Below, piece after piece: positions 7,231 to 13,631 of a stretch of DNA of 34,373 nt. The stretch is taken from positions 1 to 34,373 of the forward strand of contig CAZLVB010000007.1 in NCBI GenBank assembly GCA_964562855.1, given 5' to 3'. Made by a program: the position numbers and the translations under genes. How positions within the stretch are numbered: the stretch's first letter is position 1; each line of letters opens with the position of its first letter. The notes under the pieces were generated by a model, which made no database searches, was not told the DNA's origin, and saw nothing but the letters and a program-made list of their open reading frames with translations. This stretch comes from 2-12-FULL-41-17 sp964562855 (lineage in GTDB: Bacteria > Patescibacteriota > Microgenomatia > Curtissbacterales > GWA2-41-24).

Positions 7231-7437
7231 GAAAATAACCCTACTTGGGTTGCACTTTAAAAGTTCTAGCTAATTTCTTCGCTTTCGAGTTTAGTCTAGG
7301 GAATTTGAGTTCTCTCCGTAGCTTTACGCAAAAGAGAGGCAGAATACCCATCTGAGTTAAACCGAGGAAACGCTAGACCATGCGCCAGAAGTAGGGTTGG
7401 CATAATCAAAAACCGCTTTAGTGAAAGCGGTTTTTTA
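7231..7437 (+). ncRNA. Probable structured small RNA, class not identified (6S-like architecture)
   Basis: About 205 nt without a credible ORF, with a promoter directly upstream and a strong intrinsic terminator at the 3' end. The ends pair: aaccctactt (7237-7246) with aagtagggtt (7389-7398), a 10-bp closing stem. Inside this, tctagc (7265-7270) pairs with gctaga (7372-7377), and further local hairpins are possible (ctctc/gagag around 7312-7338). Length, end pairing and autonomous promoter/terminator resemble 6S RNA, but I see no decisive consensus. It does not show RNase P, tmRNA or SRP RNA hallmarks. The class is therefore inference. Confidence 0.55.
7410..7437 (+). terminator. Intrinsic terminator, probably bidirectional
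   Basis: Stem aaaccgcttt (7410-7419)/aaagcggttt (7424-7433) with loop agtg and a following T run. The A run on the other side would let it also end minus-strand transcription from the gene at 7586-8110. Confidence 0.9.
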
Positions 7438-7585
7438 AATTGTCCATTGTCCACTTTCCATTTTCGAGTCTTCGAGAAATCAAGCTTTGCTTATTTTCCA
7501 ATAATTTCTCGGTCTGACAATTTGAAAATTTTAAATGATTAATTAAATGGAAAATGACAAATGGCAAATGGAAAATTATACTGGG

Positions 7586-8110
7586 TTATTTCGCTCCGAC
7601 TATTACTTCAACATCCGCAGAATCTGTAGCAGAAAGATCATCGTCACTTACCGTAACCGAATAATCGCCAGAAAGATCGCCGGACAAAAGATCGGCAAAC
7701 TTTTTAAAACTTTCTTTAAAACGAAGAACCGTATTTTCGAAATCAAAATTTGGCGCGTTCCCGACCGATTCAACTTTCCATCCCTTACCCTCCAGCAGAT
7801 CCTTCATAGAAGAAGCCACGCCTGCTGTGCCGCTGCCATTTAAAACCCTGACTTGAGCCTCGCTCCTGTCAAGCTCCGCTTCGGGCGATGATTCAATAAA
7901 AGTACTAGTTTCTTCAAAGGGCGTAGGTGAAGCGGTCTCTCCGGCTTGATTCTTTAGGGCTCCAAAAGGCCCAATTCCTCGAATATAGGCAAAAACTAAA
8001 GCTCCAATGATAATCAAAACGATAAGAAGCCAAAGCCACTTGGCGTTTTTCTCTTGGGACTGTTGATAGACAGGAGTACCGGCTGTTGGTGTATTCTGCT
8101 GTTCGTCCAT
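7586..8110 (-). CDS. Membrane-anchored LytR C-terminal (LytR_C) domain protein
   Basis: A 174-residue protein with a short cytoplasmic N-terminus, one membrane helix (residues about 25-43: WLWLLIVLIIIGALVFAYI), a linker and an extracellular LytR_C domain. The signature VRVLNGSGTAGVA is followed by LEGKGWKVESVGNA and a final VEVIVG strand. The LytR catalytic phosphotransferase domain is absent. Known proteins with this domain are cell-envelope associated, but its precise role is unknown. The ATG at 8110 was chosen over an earlier in-frame start because MDEQQ precedes a standard linker-plus-helix; an extended -10 (TG-g-TACAAT) lies about 30 nt upstream on the minus strand. Confidence 0.85.
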   Translation of the reverse strand: MDEQQNTPTAGTPVYQQSQEKNAKWLWLLIVLIIIGALVFAYIRGIGPFGALKNQAGETASPTPFEETSTFIESSPEAELDRSEAQVRVLNGSGTAGVASSMKDLLEGKGWKVESVGNAPNFDFENTVLRFKESFKKFADLLSGDLSGDYSVTVSDDDLSATDSADVEVIVGAK

Positions 8111-8216
8111 TTTTAGTAAGACACTAAACTTGGGGAAATTGTACCAGATCAAGTCAAGCGTGTGCAAAAATCATTGAAGCAGCCGGCAATTTGCAGTAAA
8201 ATTACACCACTAACGA

Positions 8217-8288
8217 GCCGAGATAGCTCAGCGGTAGACCTGCCCGCAATGCTTCGCAAAGCGATGCAGGCGGGGCAACTGTTTTGAA
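8217..8288 (+). pseudogene. Broken tRNA, 5' half (probably a former tRNA-Thr), with hairpin inserted in the D arm
   Basis: Starts gccgagatagctcagcggtaga, a tRNA acceptor strand plus D arm. A 36-bp palindrome (8239-8274) then interrupts the D stem, after which gcaactgttttgaaa follows. Removing the insert restores a continuous tRNA 5' half that aligns with the intact tRNA-Thr(TGT) at 8334 (gcagctgttttgtaaa), with one T missing in the anticodon loop. The T arm and 3' acceptor strand are absent. It is unlikely to be functional. Confidence 0.75.
8239..8274. repeat. 36-bp palindromic insert in tRNA remnant
   Basis: cctgcccgcaatgcttcg followed by caaagcgatgcaggcggg: an imperfect palindrome (cctgc...gcagg and cccgc...gcggg arms) with a clean boundary against tRNA sequence on both sides. 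Confidence 0.75.
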
Positions 8289-8333
8289 AGAGAGCTTATT
8301 CGTAGAAAGGCTTTGCCTACTTTTCGTTTGCGC

Positions 8334-8405
8334 GCCGTCCTAGCTCAATGGCAGAGCAGCTGTTTTGTAAACAGCAGGTTGTCGGTTCGAATCCGACGGA
8401 CGGCT
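8334..8405 (+). tRNA. tRNA-Thr (anticodon TGT)
   Basis: Perfect 7-bp acceptor stem gccgtcc/ggacggc, D arm tagctcaatggcagagca, anticodon stem gctgt/acagc with loop tttgtaa, T arm gtcgg-ttcgaat-ccgac and discriminator T. CCA is not encoded. Confidence 0.97.
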
Positions 8406-8416
8406 CACACACACAC

Positions 8417-8475
8417 GTCATCCTGAGCGTAAACGAAGGATCTGAGATTAGATTCTTCATTTCATTCAGAATGAC
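8417..8475. repeat. Palindromic repeat between tRNA genes
   Basis: gtcatcctgagcgtaaacg...ttcattcagaatgac, with terminal inverted repeat gtcat/atgac and an internal gatctgagattagattc segment. It fills the gap between tRNA-Thr(TGT) and tRNA-Tyr. Confidence 0.7.
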
Positions 8476-8485
8476 AAGTCGACGT

Positions 8486-8570
8486 GCTGGGATGGCGGAG
8501 TGGACAATCGCAACGGTCTGTAAAACCGTCGCCCGAAAGGGCTCCGCAGGTTCGAATCCTGCTCCCAGCA
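8486..8570 (+). tRNA. tRNA-Tyr (anticodon GTA)
   Basis: 85 nt with acceptor gctggga/tcccagc, anticodon stem acggt/accgt with loop ctgtaaa, a long class II variable arm (cgcccgaaagggctc) and T arm gcagg-ttcgaat-cctgc. Discriminator A. Confidence 0.96.
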
Positions 8571-8573
8571 CAC

Positions 8574-8645
8574 GCCGACGTGGCTCAGTGGTAGAGCACC
8601 TCATTGGTAATGAGGAGGTCATGGGTTCGATCCCCATCGTCGGCT
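8574..8645 (+). tRNA. tRNA-Thr (anticodon GGT)
   Basis: Acceptor gccgacg/cgtcggc, anticodon stem cctca/tgagg with loop ttggtaa, T arm atggg-ttcgatc-cccat. It lies 3 nt after tRNA-Tyr. CCA is not encoded. Confidence 0.97.
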
Positions 8646-8669
8646 CTCTCGCATCTTACCCTATTGTGC

Positions 8670-8678
8670 TGATAGAAT
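8670..8678 (+). promoter_or_regulatory. Extended -10 of the pilin operon
   Basis: TG-a-TAGAAT ends 7 nt before the ATG at 8686. This spacing puts the expected transcription start at or next to the start codon, predicting a leaderless mRNA. Confidence 0.6.
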
Positions 8679-8685
8679 TGAGTTA

Positions 8686-9138
8686 ATGCCCGGCTCTTCG
8701 CGACCTGTCAACTGTCAACTGTCAACTGTCAACTGTCGCCGCATGCGGGACGGCTTCACCCTTGTCGAAATTCTGCTTTCTATATTTATAATACTTGCCA
8801 TCGTCAGCATCCTTTTTGCCACTTCCGGAACCTTCGTATCAAGCCGAAAATCTAATCTACAGTCAATTGCCACAAAAATTGCCAGCCGTCAAATCGAAAA
8901 CTTAAGAAATACCGCCTTTGATTCATTCCCTGCCTGCCCCGGTCCTGCCGGTTGTAATATATCTGCCGTCGAGGAGCCAGATCTTGCAAAACTACCGTCA
9001 GGATCCGCAACCAAAACACTTGACGATTATGAAGCCAGTGATAGGATTAAACTTGTCACAATCGATGTTAATTGGACGGAAAACAATGCCAATCAGAATA
9101 TTAAGCTTGAAACTTTAATTTCCGAAAATGGACTCTAA
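8686..9138 (+). CDS. Prepilin-type N-terminal cleavage/methylation domain protein (minor pseudopilin)
   Basis: A 150-residue type IV pilin/pseudopilin-like protein. The class III signal is visible as DG-FTLVEI followed by a 20-residue hydrophobic helix (LLSIFIILAIVSILFATSG); PilD-type peptidase would cut after the Gly and methylate Phe. The globular part has two Cys (CPGPAGC). The 23-residue leader from 8686 is encoded by a ctgtcaa tandem repeat; an alternative ATG at 8743 gives a 4-residue leader. I prefer 8686 because of the -10 spacing. It overlaps the next pilin gene by 11 bp, forming a PilV/PilW/PilX-like operon. Confidence 0.85.
   Translation: MPGSSRPVNCQLSTVNCRRMRDGFTLVEILLSIFIILAIVSILFATSGTFVSSRKSNLQSIATKIASRQIENLRNTAFDSFPACPGPAGCNISAVEEPDLAKLPSGSATKTLDDYEASDRIKLVTIDVNWTENNANQNIKLETLISENGL
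8705..8738 (+). repeat. 7-bp tandem repeat (ctgtcaa)
   Basis: Four complete copies plus a partial fifth of ctgtcaa. It lies inside the leader-coding region of the pilin at 8686 and is one of several stuttering repeats near 5' ends in this window. Confidence 0.9.
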
Positions 9139-9787
9139 ATTAGTTAACAGTTCACTGTCAATAGTTCACAGAAAATCAAAAACCGTGAACCGTGAACATA
9201 AAACTTTAAACTGGCGCTTCATGCGCCGTGGTCTTACCCTCGTCGAACTAATCGCAGGCTTGGGTATTATCGGTTTTGTAATCGTAATGTTCGCCTCGGT
9301 ATACATTGCTCATACCAGACTTTTTTCCAGCCAAAACACGCAAATAGAAGTCGCTTCTCAAAACAGATTAGCCGTTGACGAAATGGTTAATCAGATCAGG
9401 GAGAGCGAGGCCGTCGTGGCATCCTGCTTGGGCTGCTCCCCAGATGCAACAGGCGCAAACACCCTAATAATTCAACTTTGGCCCCTCGATATCAATGGGG
9501 ACCCAACCGAGCCGACAACCGGAAACGACTACATTATTTACAAAAGAGGCGGCAGTGACAATACAAAACTTATTAAAAAAATAGTCCCCGATACCTCAAG
9601 CAGCAGGCAGTCTTCCGAAAAAATAATTGCCTCATACATCTCTGAGCTCACCTTTACCTATGAACCAGATAACAACGACCCGCCAACTGCTACCTCTGTT
9701 ACAGTTTCGGTGACTACAGAAGGCCAGTCTGGCGCAAAAACATTGACAAGCACTCAAAGCGTCAAGGCGGTTCTGAGAAACAAGTAA
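9128..9787 (+). CDS. Prepilin-type protein (PilW/PilJ-like minor pilin)
   Basis: A pilin-like protein with the class III motif RRG-LTLVEL, followed by a hydrophobic helix (IAGLGIIGFVIVMFASVYIA) and a beta-rich globular domain with a close Cys pair (CLGC). The ATG at 9128 overlaps the previous gene by 11 bp; an ATG at 9221 (MRRGLTLVEL) would give the short leader usual for pilins and is the main alternative. Sequence between the two starts is a stutter of ttcac/gtgaac words. Second gene of the pilus operon, followed after 1 nt by the PilX-like gene. Confidence 0.85.
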   Translation: MDSKLVNSSLSIVHRKSKTVNREHKTLNWRFMRRGLTLVELIAGLGIIGFVIVMFASVYIAHTRLFSSQNTQIEVASQNRLAVDEMVNQIRESEAVVASCLGCSPDATGANTLIIQLWPLDINGDPTEPTTGNDYIIYKRGGSDNTKLIKKIVPDTSSSRQSSEKIIASYISELTFTYEPDNNDPPTATSVTVSVTTEGQSGAKTLTSTQSVKAVLRNK

Positions 9788-9788
9788 T

Positions 9789-10997
9789 ATGAGAAAAAAC
9801 CCAGCACTCAGTACTCACTCAGCACTAAAGGAAGGTCAAATGATGATAATCGGACTTATCTTCCTAATGGTTGTCCTGATACTTGCGGCAGCGCTTTTCG
9901 CCAGGGTAGCCGGTTATTTGCGTTTCGGTTCCAATTCGATTTTACGTGAACAAGCTAGCAACCTGGCCGAGGCCGGAATTGATAAAGCGATTTGGCAGCT
10001 GAACCAAACTGCCGGTTCCTATACTGGTGAAACTGAAACGGCAATCGGCACAACCGGCTCTTTTTCGGTAACAGTTGTCGACAAAACCGCTTCTTTAAAA
10101 ACCATCACTTCAACGGGATTTATACCTAATGCAACCACACCCAAAGCAAAAAGAACAATAAAGGTCGACGCATTAATAAGCAGCCAGCAAATCGCTTTTC
10201 ATTACGCAGTCCAGGTAGGAGCAGGAGGTCTCTCAATGGCTAACTCCGCCACAATTAACGGTTCAGTCTACTCAAATGGAAATATCACCGGTTCCGGCTC
10301 ATCCGTCATTGATGGAGAGGCCTGGGCTGTCGGTACAATTTCCTCCCCTGATCCCACTATCACCGTCCCGCCGCCTCATCCATCCGCATCGCCCCAACCA
10401 ATGCCGGCACTGCAAGACCCAACAATTGATGAGCTTAAGGCGGAAGCAGAAAGCGGCGGCGTGACAACTTGCTCCCCTGCCTGTAACATCACTGAAACCT
10501 CTATAGGAAAACAAAAATATATAGGAGATCTAAACATCACCAGAAACGACGTAGTAGAGATGACATCTGGTCCAATTTATGTAACAGGAGATTTTACGAT
10601 CTCCCAAGGACAAACCGTACTTAAACTTGCAGATTCCTTTGGATCGAACGGAAGCTATATTATAGTAGACGGCAAAATCAGCCAGAGCCAGGGTGGGCAA
10701 ATACAGCCAACAAATGGCAACCCAAAGGGTTATATACTTCTAATTACAAATTCCACAGCAGACGATGCCATCAAATTATCACAAAGCGGAACTAATGCGA
10801 TCTTTTACGCTTTGCAGGGCGGGGCAGGACTTTCCCAATCAGCTCAAGTTAATACGCTGGTGGCAAACAAGTTAACTATGCAAAACTCGGCGAGTTTAAC
10901 TTACGATTCCGGTCTTACTTCCGCCCAGTTTTCCTCCGGCCCCGGCGGCTCCTGGCAGATCAAGCGCGGGAGTTATCACTTTACAATTAATCCGTGA
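9789..10997 (+). CDS. PilX-like pilus assembly protein with beta-helical C-terminal domain
   Basis: A 402-residue protein. A hydrophobic segment (residues about 18-40: QMMIIGLIFLMVVLILAAAL) follows a short leader without a clear G-F/E site, then EQASNLAEAGIDKAIWQL, typical of PilX N-terminal regions. The middle and C-terminal parts are rich in repeated Gly/Ser/Asn strands (GSVYSNGNITGSGSSVIDG, then QSGTNAIFYALQGG), the style of a right-handed beta-helix or polymer-forming domain. The start is 1 nt after the preceding stop, so it is co-translated. It probably sits at a pilus tip or on the cell surface (inference). Confidence 0.82.
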   Translation: MRKNPALSTHSALKEGQMMIIGLIFLMVVLILAAALFARVAGYLRFGSNSILREQASNLAEAGIDKAIWQLNQTAGSYTGETETAIGTTGSFSVTVVDKTASLKTITSTGFIPNATTPKAKRTIKVDALISSQQIAFHYAVQVGAGGLSMANSATINGSVYSNGNITGSGSSVIDGEAWAVGTISSPDPTITVPPPHPSASPQPMPALQDPTIDELKAEAESGGVTTCSPACNITETSIGKQKYIGDLNITRNDVVEMTSGPIYVTGDFTISQGQTVLKLADSFGSNGSYIIVDGKISQSQGGQIQPTNGNPKGYILLITNSTADDAIKLSQSGTNAIFYALQGGAGLSQSAQVNTLVANKLTMQNSASLTYDSGLTSAQFSSGPGGSWQIKRGSYHFTINP

Positions 10998-11048
10998 AGA
11001 TCAGGGTCTAGAAAATTAGAGGCTAGGGTCTTCACTGTCATCCTCACC

Positions 11049-11142
11049 TACCCCGTCATTCTCGCGAATGCGAGAATCGGGGTAAGCTCTATCGAAAACT
11101 TGTAAAATATATCGATGATTCTCAATCAAGTTGAGAATGACA
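11049..11142. repeat. Two palindromic hairpins before the GIY-YIG gene
   Basis: Hairpin 1: taccccg...attctcgc-gaat-gcgagaat-cggggta (11049-11084). Hairpin 2: attctcaa-tcaag-ttgagaat (11118-11138), ending in gacat next to the GIY-YIG ATG at 11147. They belong to the same attcc/attctc family as 723-795. Confidence 0.8.
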
Positions 11143-11146
11143 TAGT

Positions 11147-11434
11147 ATGAAAAGCTACTATATTTACATTATGGGAAATATCAGGCCAACACTTTACATC
11201 GGTGTAACTAACGATTTAATCCAAAGGGTCTACGAACATAAACATGGTCTTGCAGAAGGGTTTACTAAAAAGTACAATCTCAAGAAGCTCTTATACTTTG
11301 AAATATATGATAGCAGCAAGGAAGCTATCGCAAGAGAAAAACAACTTAAACATTGGAATCGAGAATGGAAGTTAAACTTGATTAGAAGATCAAATCCAAC
11401 TTTCAAAGATCTATATGGTGAAATTGTTTCTTGA
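11147..11434 (+). CDS. GIY-YIG nuclease superfamily protein (YhbQ/UPF0213-like)
   Basis: A 95-residue single-domain protein. The GIY-YIG core appears as YYIYIMGNIRPTLYIGVTND with the conserved Arg in LIQRVYEHK and a Glu in AIAREKQLK. The YhbQ-like group has structure-dependent or single-strand DNA cleavage in known members; the exact activity here is unknown. The gene is tightly bracketed by related palindromes (11049-11142 and 11441-11460), reminiscent of nuclease or transposase genes paired with their own REP-type repeats (inference). It interrupts the run between the pilus genes and rpmG. Confidence 0.93.
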   Translation: MKSYYIYIMGNIRPTLYIGVTNDLIQRVYEHKHGLAEGFTKKYNLKKLLYFEIYDSSKEAIAREKQLKHWNREWKLNLIRRSNPTFKDLYGEIVS

Positions 11435-11440
11435 AAGCAG

Positions 11441-11460
11441 ATTCCCGCCTTCGCGGGAAT
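11441..11460. repeat. Palindromic hairpin after the GIY-YIG gene
   Basis: attcccgc (11441-11448)/gcgggaat (11453-11460) with loop cttc, just after the GIY-YIG stop. Same family as 771-795. Confidence 0.85.
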
Positions 11461-11480
11461 GACAAAAGAGAGGACCACCA

Positions 11481-11645
11481 ATGGCCAAAGCAAAACGCAT
11501 TTTTATCCAGTTCGAATGCACGGTTTGTAAAAACCGCAATTATACTTCGAGCAAAAATCCGGAAAACGTAAAGGATAAGCTGGTTCTTAAGAAATACTGC
11601 AAGTTTTGCAGAAAAGTTACTGAGCACAAAGAAGTTAAGATATAG
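11481..11645 (+). CDS. rpmG: 50S ribosomal protein L33 (bL33)
   Basis: A short 54-residue gene. The product starts MAKAKRIFIQFECTVCKNRN and ends KYCKFCRKVTEHKEVKI, with two CxxC pairs for zinc as in C+ type bL33. It belongs to the large ribosomal subunit near the E site. An SD-like agagg lies 9 nt before the ATG. It directly follows the hairpin behind the GIY-YIG gene. Length and motifs fit the family fully. Confidence 0.95.
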   Translation: MAKAKRIFIQFECTVCKNRNYTSSKNPENVKDKLVLKKYCKFCRKVTEHKEVKI

Positions 11646-11676
11646 TAATTAGTTCATAGTTCATAGTTCGTAGTAA
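11645..11676. repeat. Stuttering repeat (agttcat/agttcgt)
   Basis: Consecutive near-copies of agttcatagttcatagttcgtag directly after rpmG. Same style as the stutters at 6303-6358, 8705-8738, 27990-28022 and 32575-32610. Confidence 0.75.
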
Positions 11677-11706
11677 ATACCCCAGCAATCTCCCCAGAAA
11701 TAGACA

Positions 11707-11735
11707 TTGATTTTAACTTGCTAACGCCGTAATCT
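11707..11735 (+). promoter_or_regulatory. Promoter of the modular pilin gene
   Basis: TTGATT (11707-11712), 17-nt spacer, TAATCT (11730-11735), 8 nt before the ATG at 11744. This predicts a leaderless or nearly leaderless mRNA and supports that start. Confidence 0.6.
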
Positions 11736-11743
11736 GGATTTAG

Positions 11744-13387
11744 ATGGTTCAAAAGCTGCAATTGCTTTATTGCTATATTGCTAAATTGTTTAAAACTAAT
11801 TCAACAATTCAACACTTCAACAATTCAACAATTCACCGTGGTTTTACGCTCGTTGAACTCCTAGTCGTCATTACCATTCTATCCATCGTCAGCAGTATTG
11901 GCTACATCAACTTTAATATCGCCCAGGACAAAGGCCGCGATGCCAAAAGAAAACAGGATTTAAAAGCCGTCCGCACTGCGCTTGTTTCTTATTATCAGGA
12001 TTACGGTGAATATCCTCCTCCCTGCAGTCCCACTTGTGAAGATACCCAAATTACTTCTGAACCAGGCGGCAATTGGATTCCCGGTCTTGCTCCAAACTAC
12101 ATTAAAGAACTACCCAAAGACCCGCGCCAGGCAAGTCTAATCACAAGACTAGCTTCAATCGTCCAAAACATTAAAAGTAAAAAGGCACCCCAAGGCGAAG
12201 TAGCCCCGGCTACTTCAACCCAAAATCTTGGATACACTACTATCGGAGGTAGTTCTATAGGAACAAAAAACCGTGTTCGAGTGTCCAGAATTACAGTTCC
12301 CGATGCTAAATCAGGGGTTGTATCAAATGGCAGCATGTACATTCAAGGAAGTACGAATAACGCTACCGTATATATGGTTATTTATAACGATAATGGAAAT
12401 CTCCAGCCTGGAAACCTTATCGCAGTCAGCAGTGGCGTTTCGATTCCATCTACCCAAGTTAAGGGGTGGGTAAATTTCACCTTTCCCCAGTTTAGCATCT
12501 CAACCAATCAAAATATCTGGATAGGAATGTACGCAGACGTTACCGGAACCACCGGGGGAATAGAGGGTCCATTATTGTACTATTCAACTTCAATAGTCGG
12601 GGATTATGCAAGCGACGGTTATGTTTTTAAAAATCATGGGGATGCCCCCGTACCCAATCCATTTGGGACAGGGACAGACAGCACAAGTCAGCGATCATGG
12701 TCAGCATATTTAATTGTTAACCCGCCACCGACTCCCACCCCAACTCCAGCGCCAACCCCTACGCCGACTCCTGCGCCGACTTATACCATTTCGGGTAAAG
12801 TTTTTATAGATGACGGATCAGGAGGAGGAACAGCAAATAACGGAGCTCAAGATGGAACAGAGCCGTTTTATACAGCACATGCCACTGTAAATATGTCGGG
12901 TACAAGCTCGGGAATCACACTTACATCCGCGCTGCTGGGTACTTATTCATTTACTTCTCTTTCTACCGGTAATTATAATATAACCCTTACCGTACCTACC
13001 GGCTATCTCATATCTCCAGGATCTGTAAATCCCAGAAATAATATAGCGCTTCCTCCTAATGCTACCTCTATTGATTTTGGTATAGTACTGGTTTCTACAC
13101 CAACACCTACACCTACTCCTACTCCTACTCCTACCTCTACTCCGACTCCTACTCCGACAACTACTCCTACTCCCGCGCCCTCGCCTTCTGCTCCTCCGCC
13201 TGTAGCGGGCGCCTGTGCCAATTTAGACAACTATTACTGTTATTTTGTCTCCGCCGACAGGCTGTATTTTAGTCTTTGGGCAAAACTGGACAATAAAGAT
13301 GACCCCGAAACTGTTAATAAAACAGGAGTCTACTGTACCGGATTACCTGCTGGCAACTGGAATTATTGTGTTGAAGCTCCTCAGTAA
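11744..13387 (+). CDS. Large modular prepilin with inserted beta-sandwich domains
   Basis: 547 residues. Residues about 32-60 hold the class III prepilin motif RG-FTLVELLVV with its hydrophobic helix; residues 60-130 resemble a GspG-like major pseudopilin (AQDKGRDAKRKQDLKAVRTA, then YYQDYGEYPPP and LPKDPR). The C-terminal 60 residues (CYFVSADRLYFSLWAKLDN...DPE) look like the usual end of a CPR pilin. In between are about 330 extra residues: a Gly/Ser/Thr-rich beta-sandwich-like module (about 165-325), a Pro-Thr linker, a second module like SdrD B or carboxypeptidase-regulatory domains (YTISGKVFIDDGSGGG...), and another long (PT)n linker. This suggests a surface-exposed adhesive pilin (inference). 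The leader is translated from a stuttering caacaattcaacaattca repeat. Confidence 0.85.
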   Translation: MVQKLQLLYCYIAKLFKTNSTIQHFNNSTIHRGFTLVELLVVITILSIVSSIGYINFNIAQDKGRDAKRKQDLKAVRTALVSYYQDYGEYPPPCSPTCEDTQITSEPGGNWIPGLAPNYIKELPKDPRQASLITRLASIVQNIKSKKAPQGEVAPATSTQNLGYTTIGGSSIGTKNRVRVSRITVPDAKSGVVSNGSMYIQGSTNNATVYMVIYNDNGNLQPGNLIAVSSGVSIPSTQVKGWVNFTFPQFSISTNQNIWIGMYADVTGTTGGIEGPLLYYSTSIVGDYASDGYVFKNHGDAPVPNPFGTGTDSTSQRSWSAYLIVNPPPTPTPTPAPTPTPTPAPTYTISGKVFIDDGSGGGTANNGAQDGTEPFYTAHATVNMSGTSSGITLTSALLGTYSFTSLSTGNYNITLTVPTGYLISPGSVNPRNNIALPPNATSIDFGIVLVSTPTPTPTPTPTPTSTPTPTPTTTPTPAPSPSAPPPVAGACANLDNYYCYFVSADRLYFSLWAKLDNKDDPETVNKTGVYCTGLPAGNWNYCVEAPQ

Positions 13388-13447
13388 TAACCAACAATTA
13401 ACAATTGACATTTGACGCTGATCACGCGGTCTTCTTGTCCCAAATTT

Positions 13448-13456
13448 TGTTATAAT
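13448..13456 (+). promoter_or_regulatory. Extended -10 promoter of tRNA-Trp region
   Basis: TG-t-TATAAT (13448-13456), a perfect -10 with TGn extension, 15 nt before the tRNA-like sequence. No clear -35. Confidence 0.65.
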
Positions 13457-13471
13457 TAGCAGGAATTTTAC

Positions 13472-13512
13472 GGGCGTCGTTCAATGGCAGGACAGCGGTC
13501 TCCAATCCGCCC
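13472..13512 (+). pseudogene. Truncated tRNA-Trp-like 5' half
   Basis: gggcgtcgttcaatggcagg followed by acagcggtctccaatccgccc: acceptor 5' strand, D arm and an anticodon arm with a tctccaa loop (CCA anticodon context) but a damaged 3' stem. No T arm or 3' acceptor follows. The intact tRNA-Trp starts 7 nt later. It shares the ggtctccaa core with the intact gene but differs elsewhere, so it is a diverged partial copy, not a recent duplication. Confidence 0.75.
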
Positions 13513-13518
13513 AAATTT

Positions 13519-13591
13519 AGGGCCATAGTGTCAACGGCTAGCACGGTGGTCTCCAAAACCACAAGTGAGGGTTCGAATCCTTCTGGCCCTG
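13519..13591 (+). tRNA. tRNA-Trp (anticodon CCA)
   Basis: Acceptor agggcca/tggccct, D arm tagtgtcaacggctagcac, anticodon stem gtggt/accac with loop ctccaaa, T arm gaggg-ttcgaat-ccttc, discriminator G. Confidence 0.95.
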
Positions 13592-13631
13592 CAAAATTTT
13601 TGGCGGGTGACTCCCTCCGCCCGTGCCACAA

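Noticed and set aside
7231..7437. RNase P RNA, tmRNA or SRP RNA
   Set aside because: The conserved cores of these RNAs are absent: gaggaaa occurs only near the 3' end and is not followed by the RNase P partner sequence, and there is no tmRNA end or SRP tip loop.
8317..8637. 106-codon minus-strand ORF over the tRNA cluster
   Set aside because: It runs through three tRNA genes and a palindrome; a typical spurious ORF.
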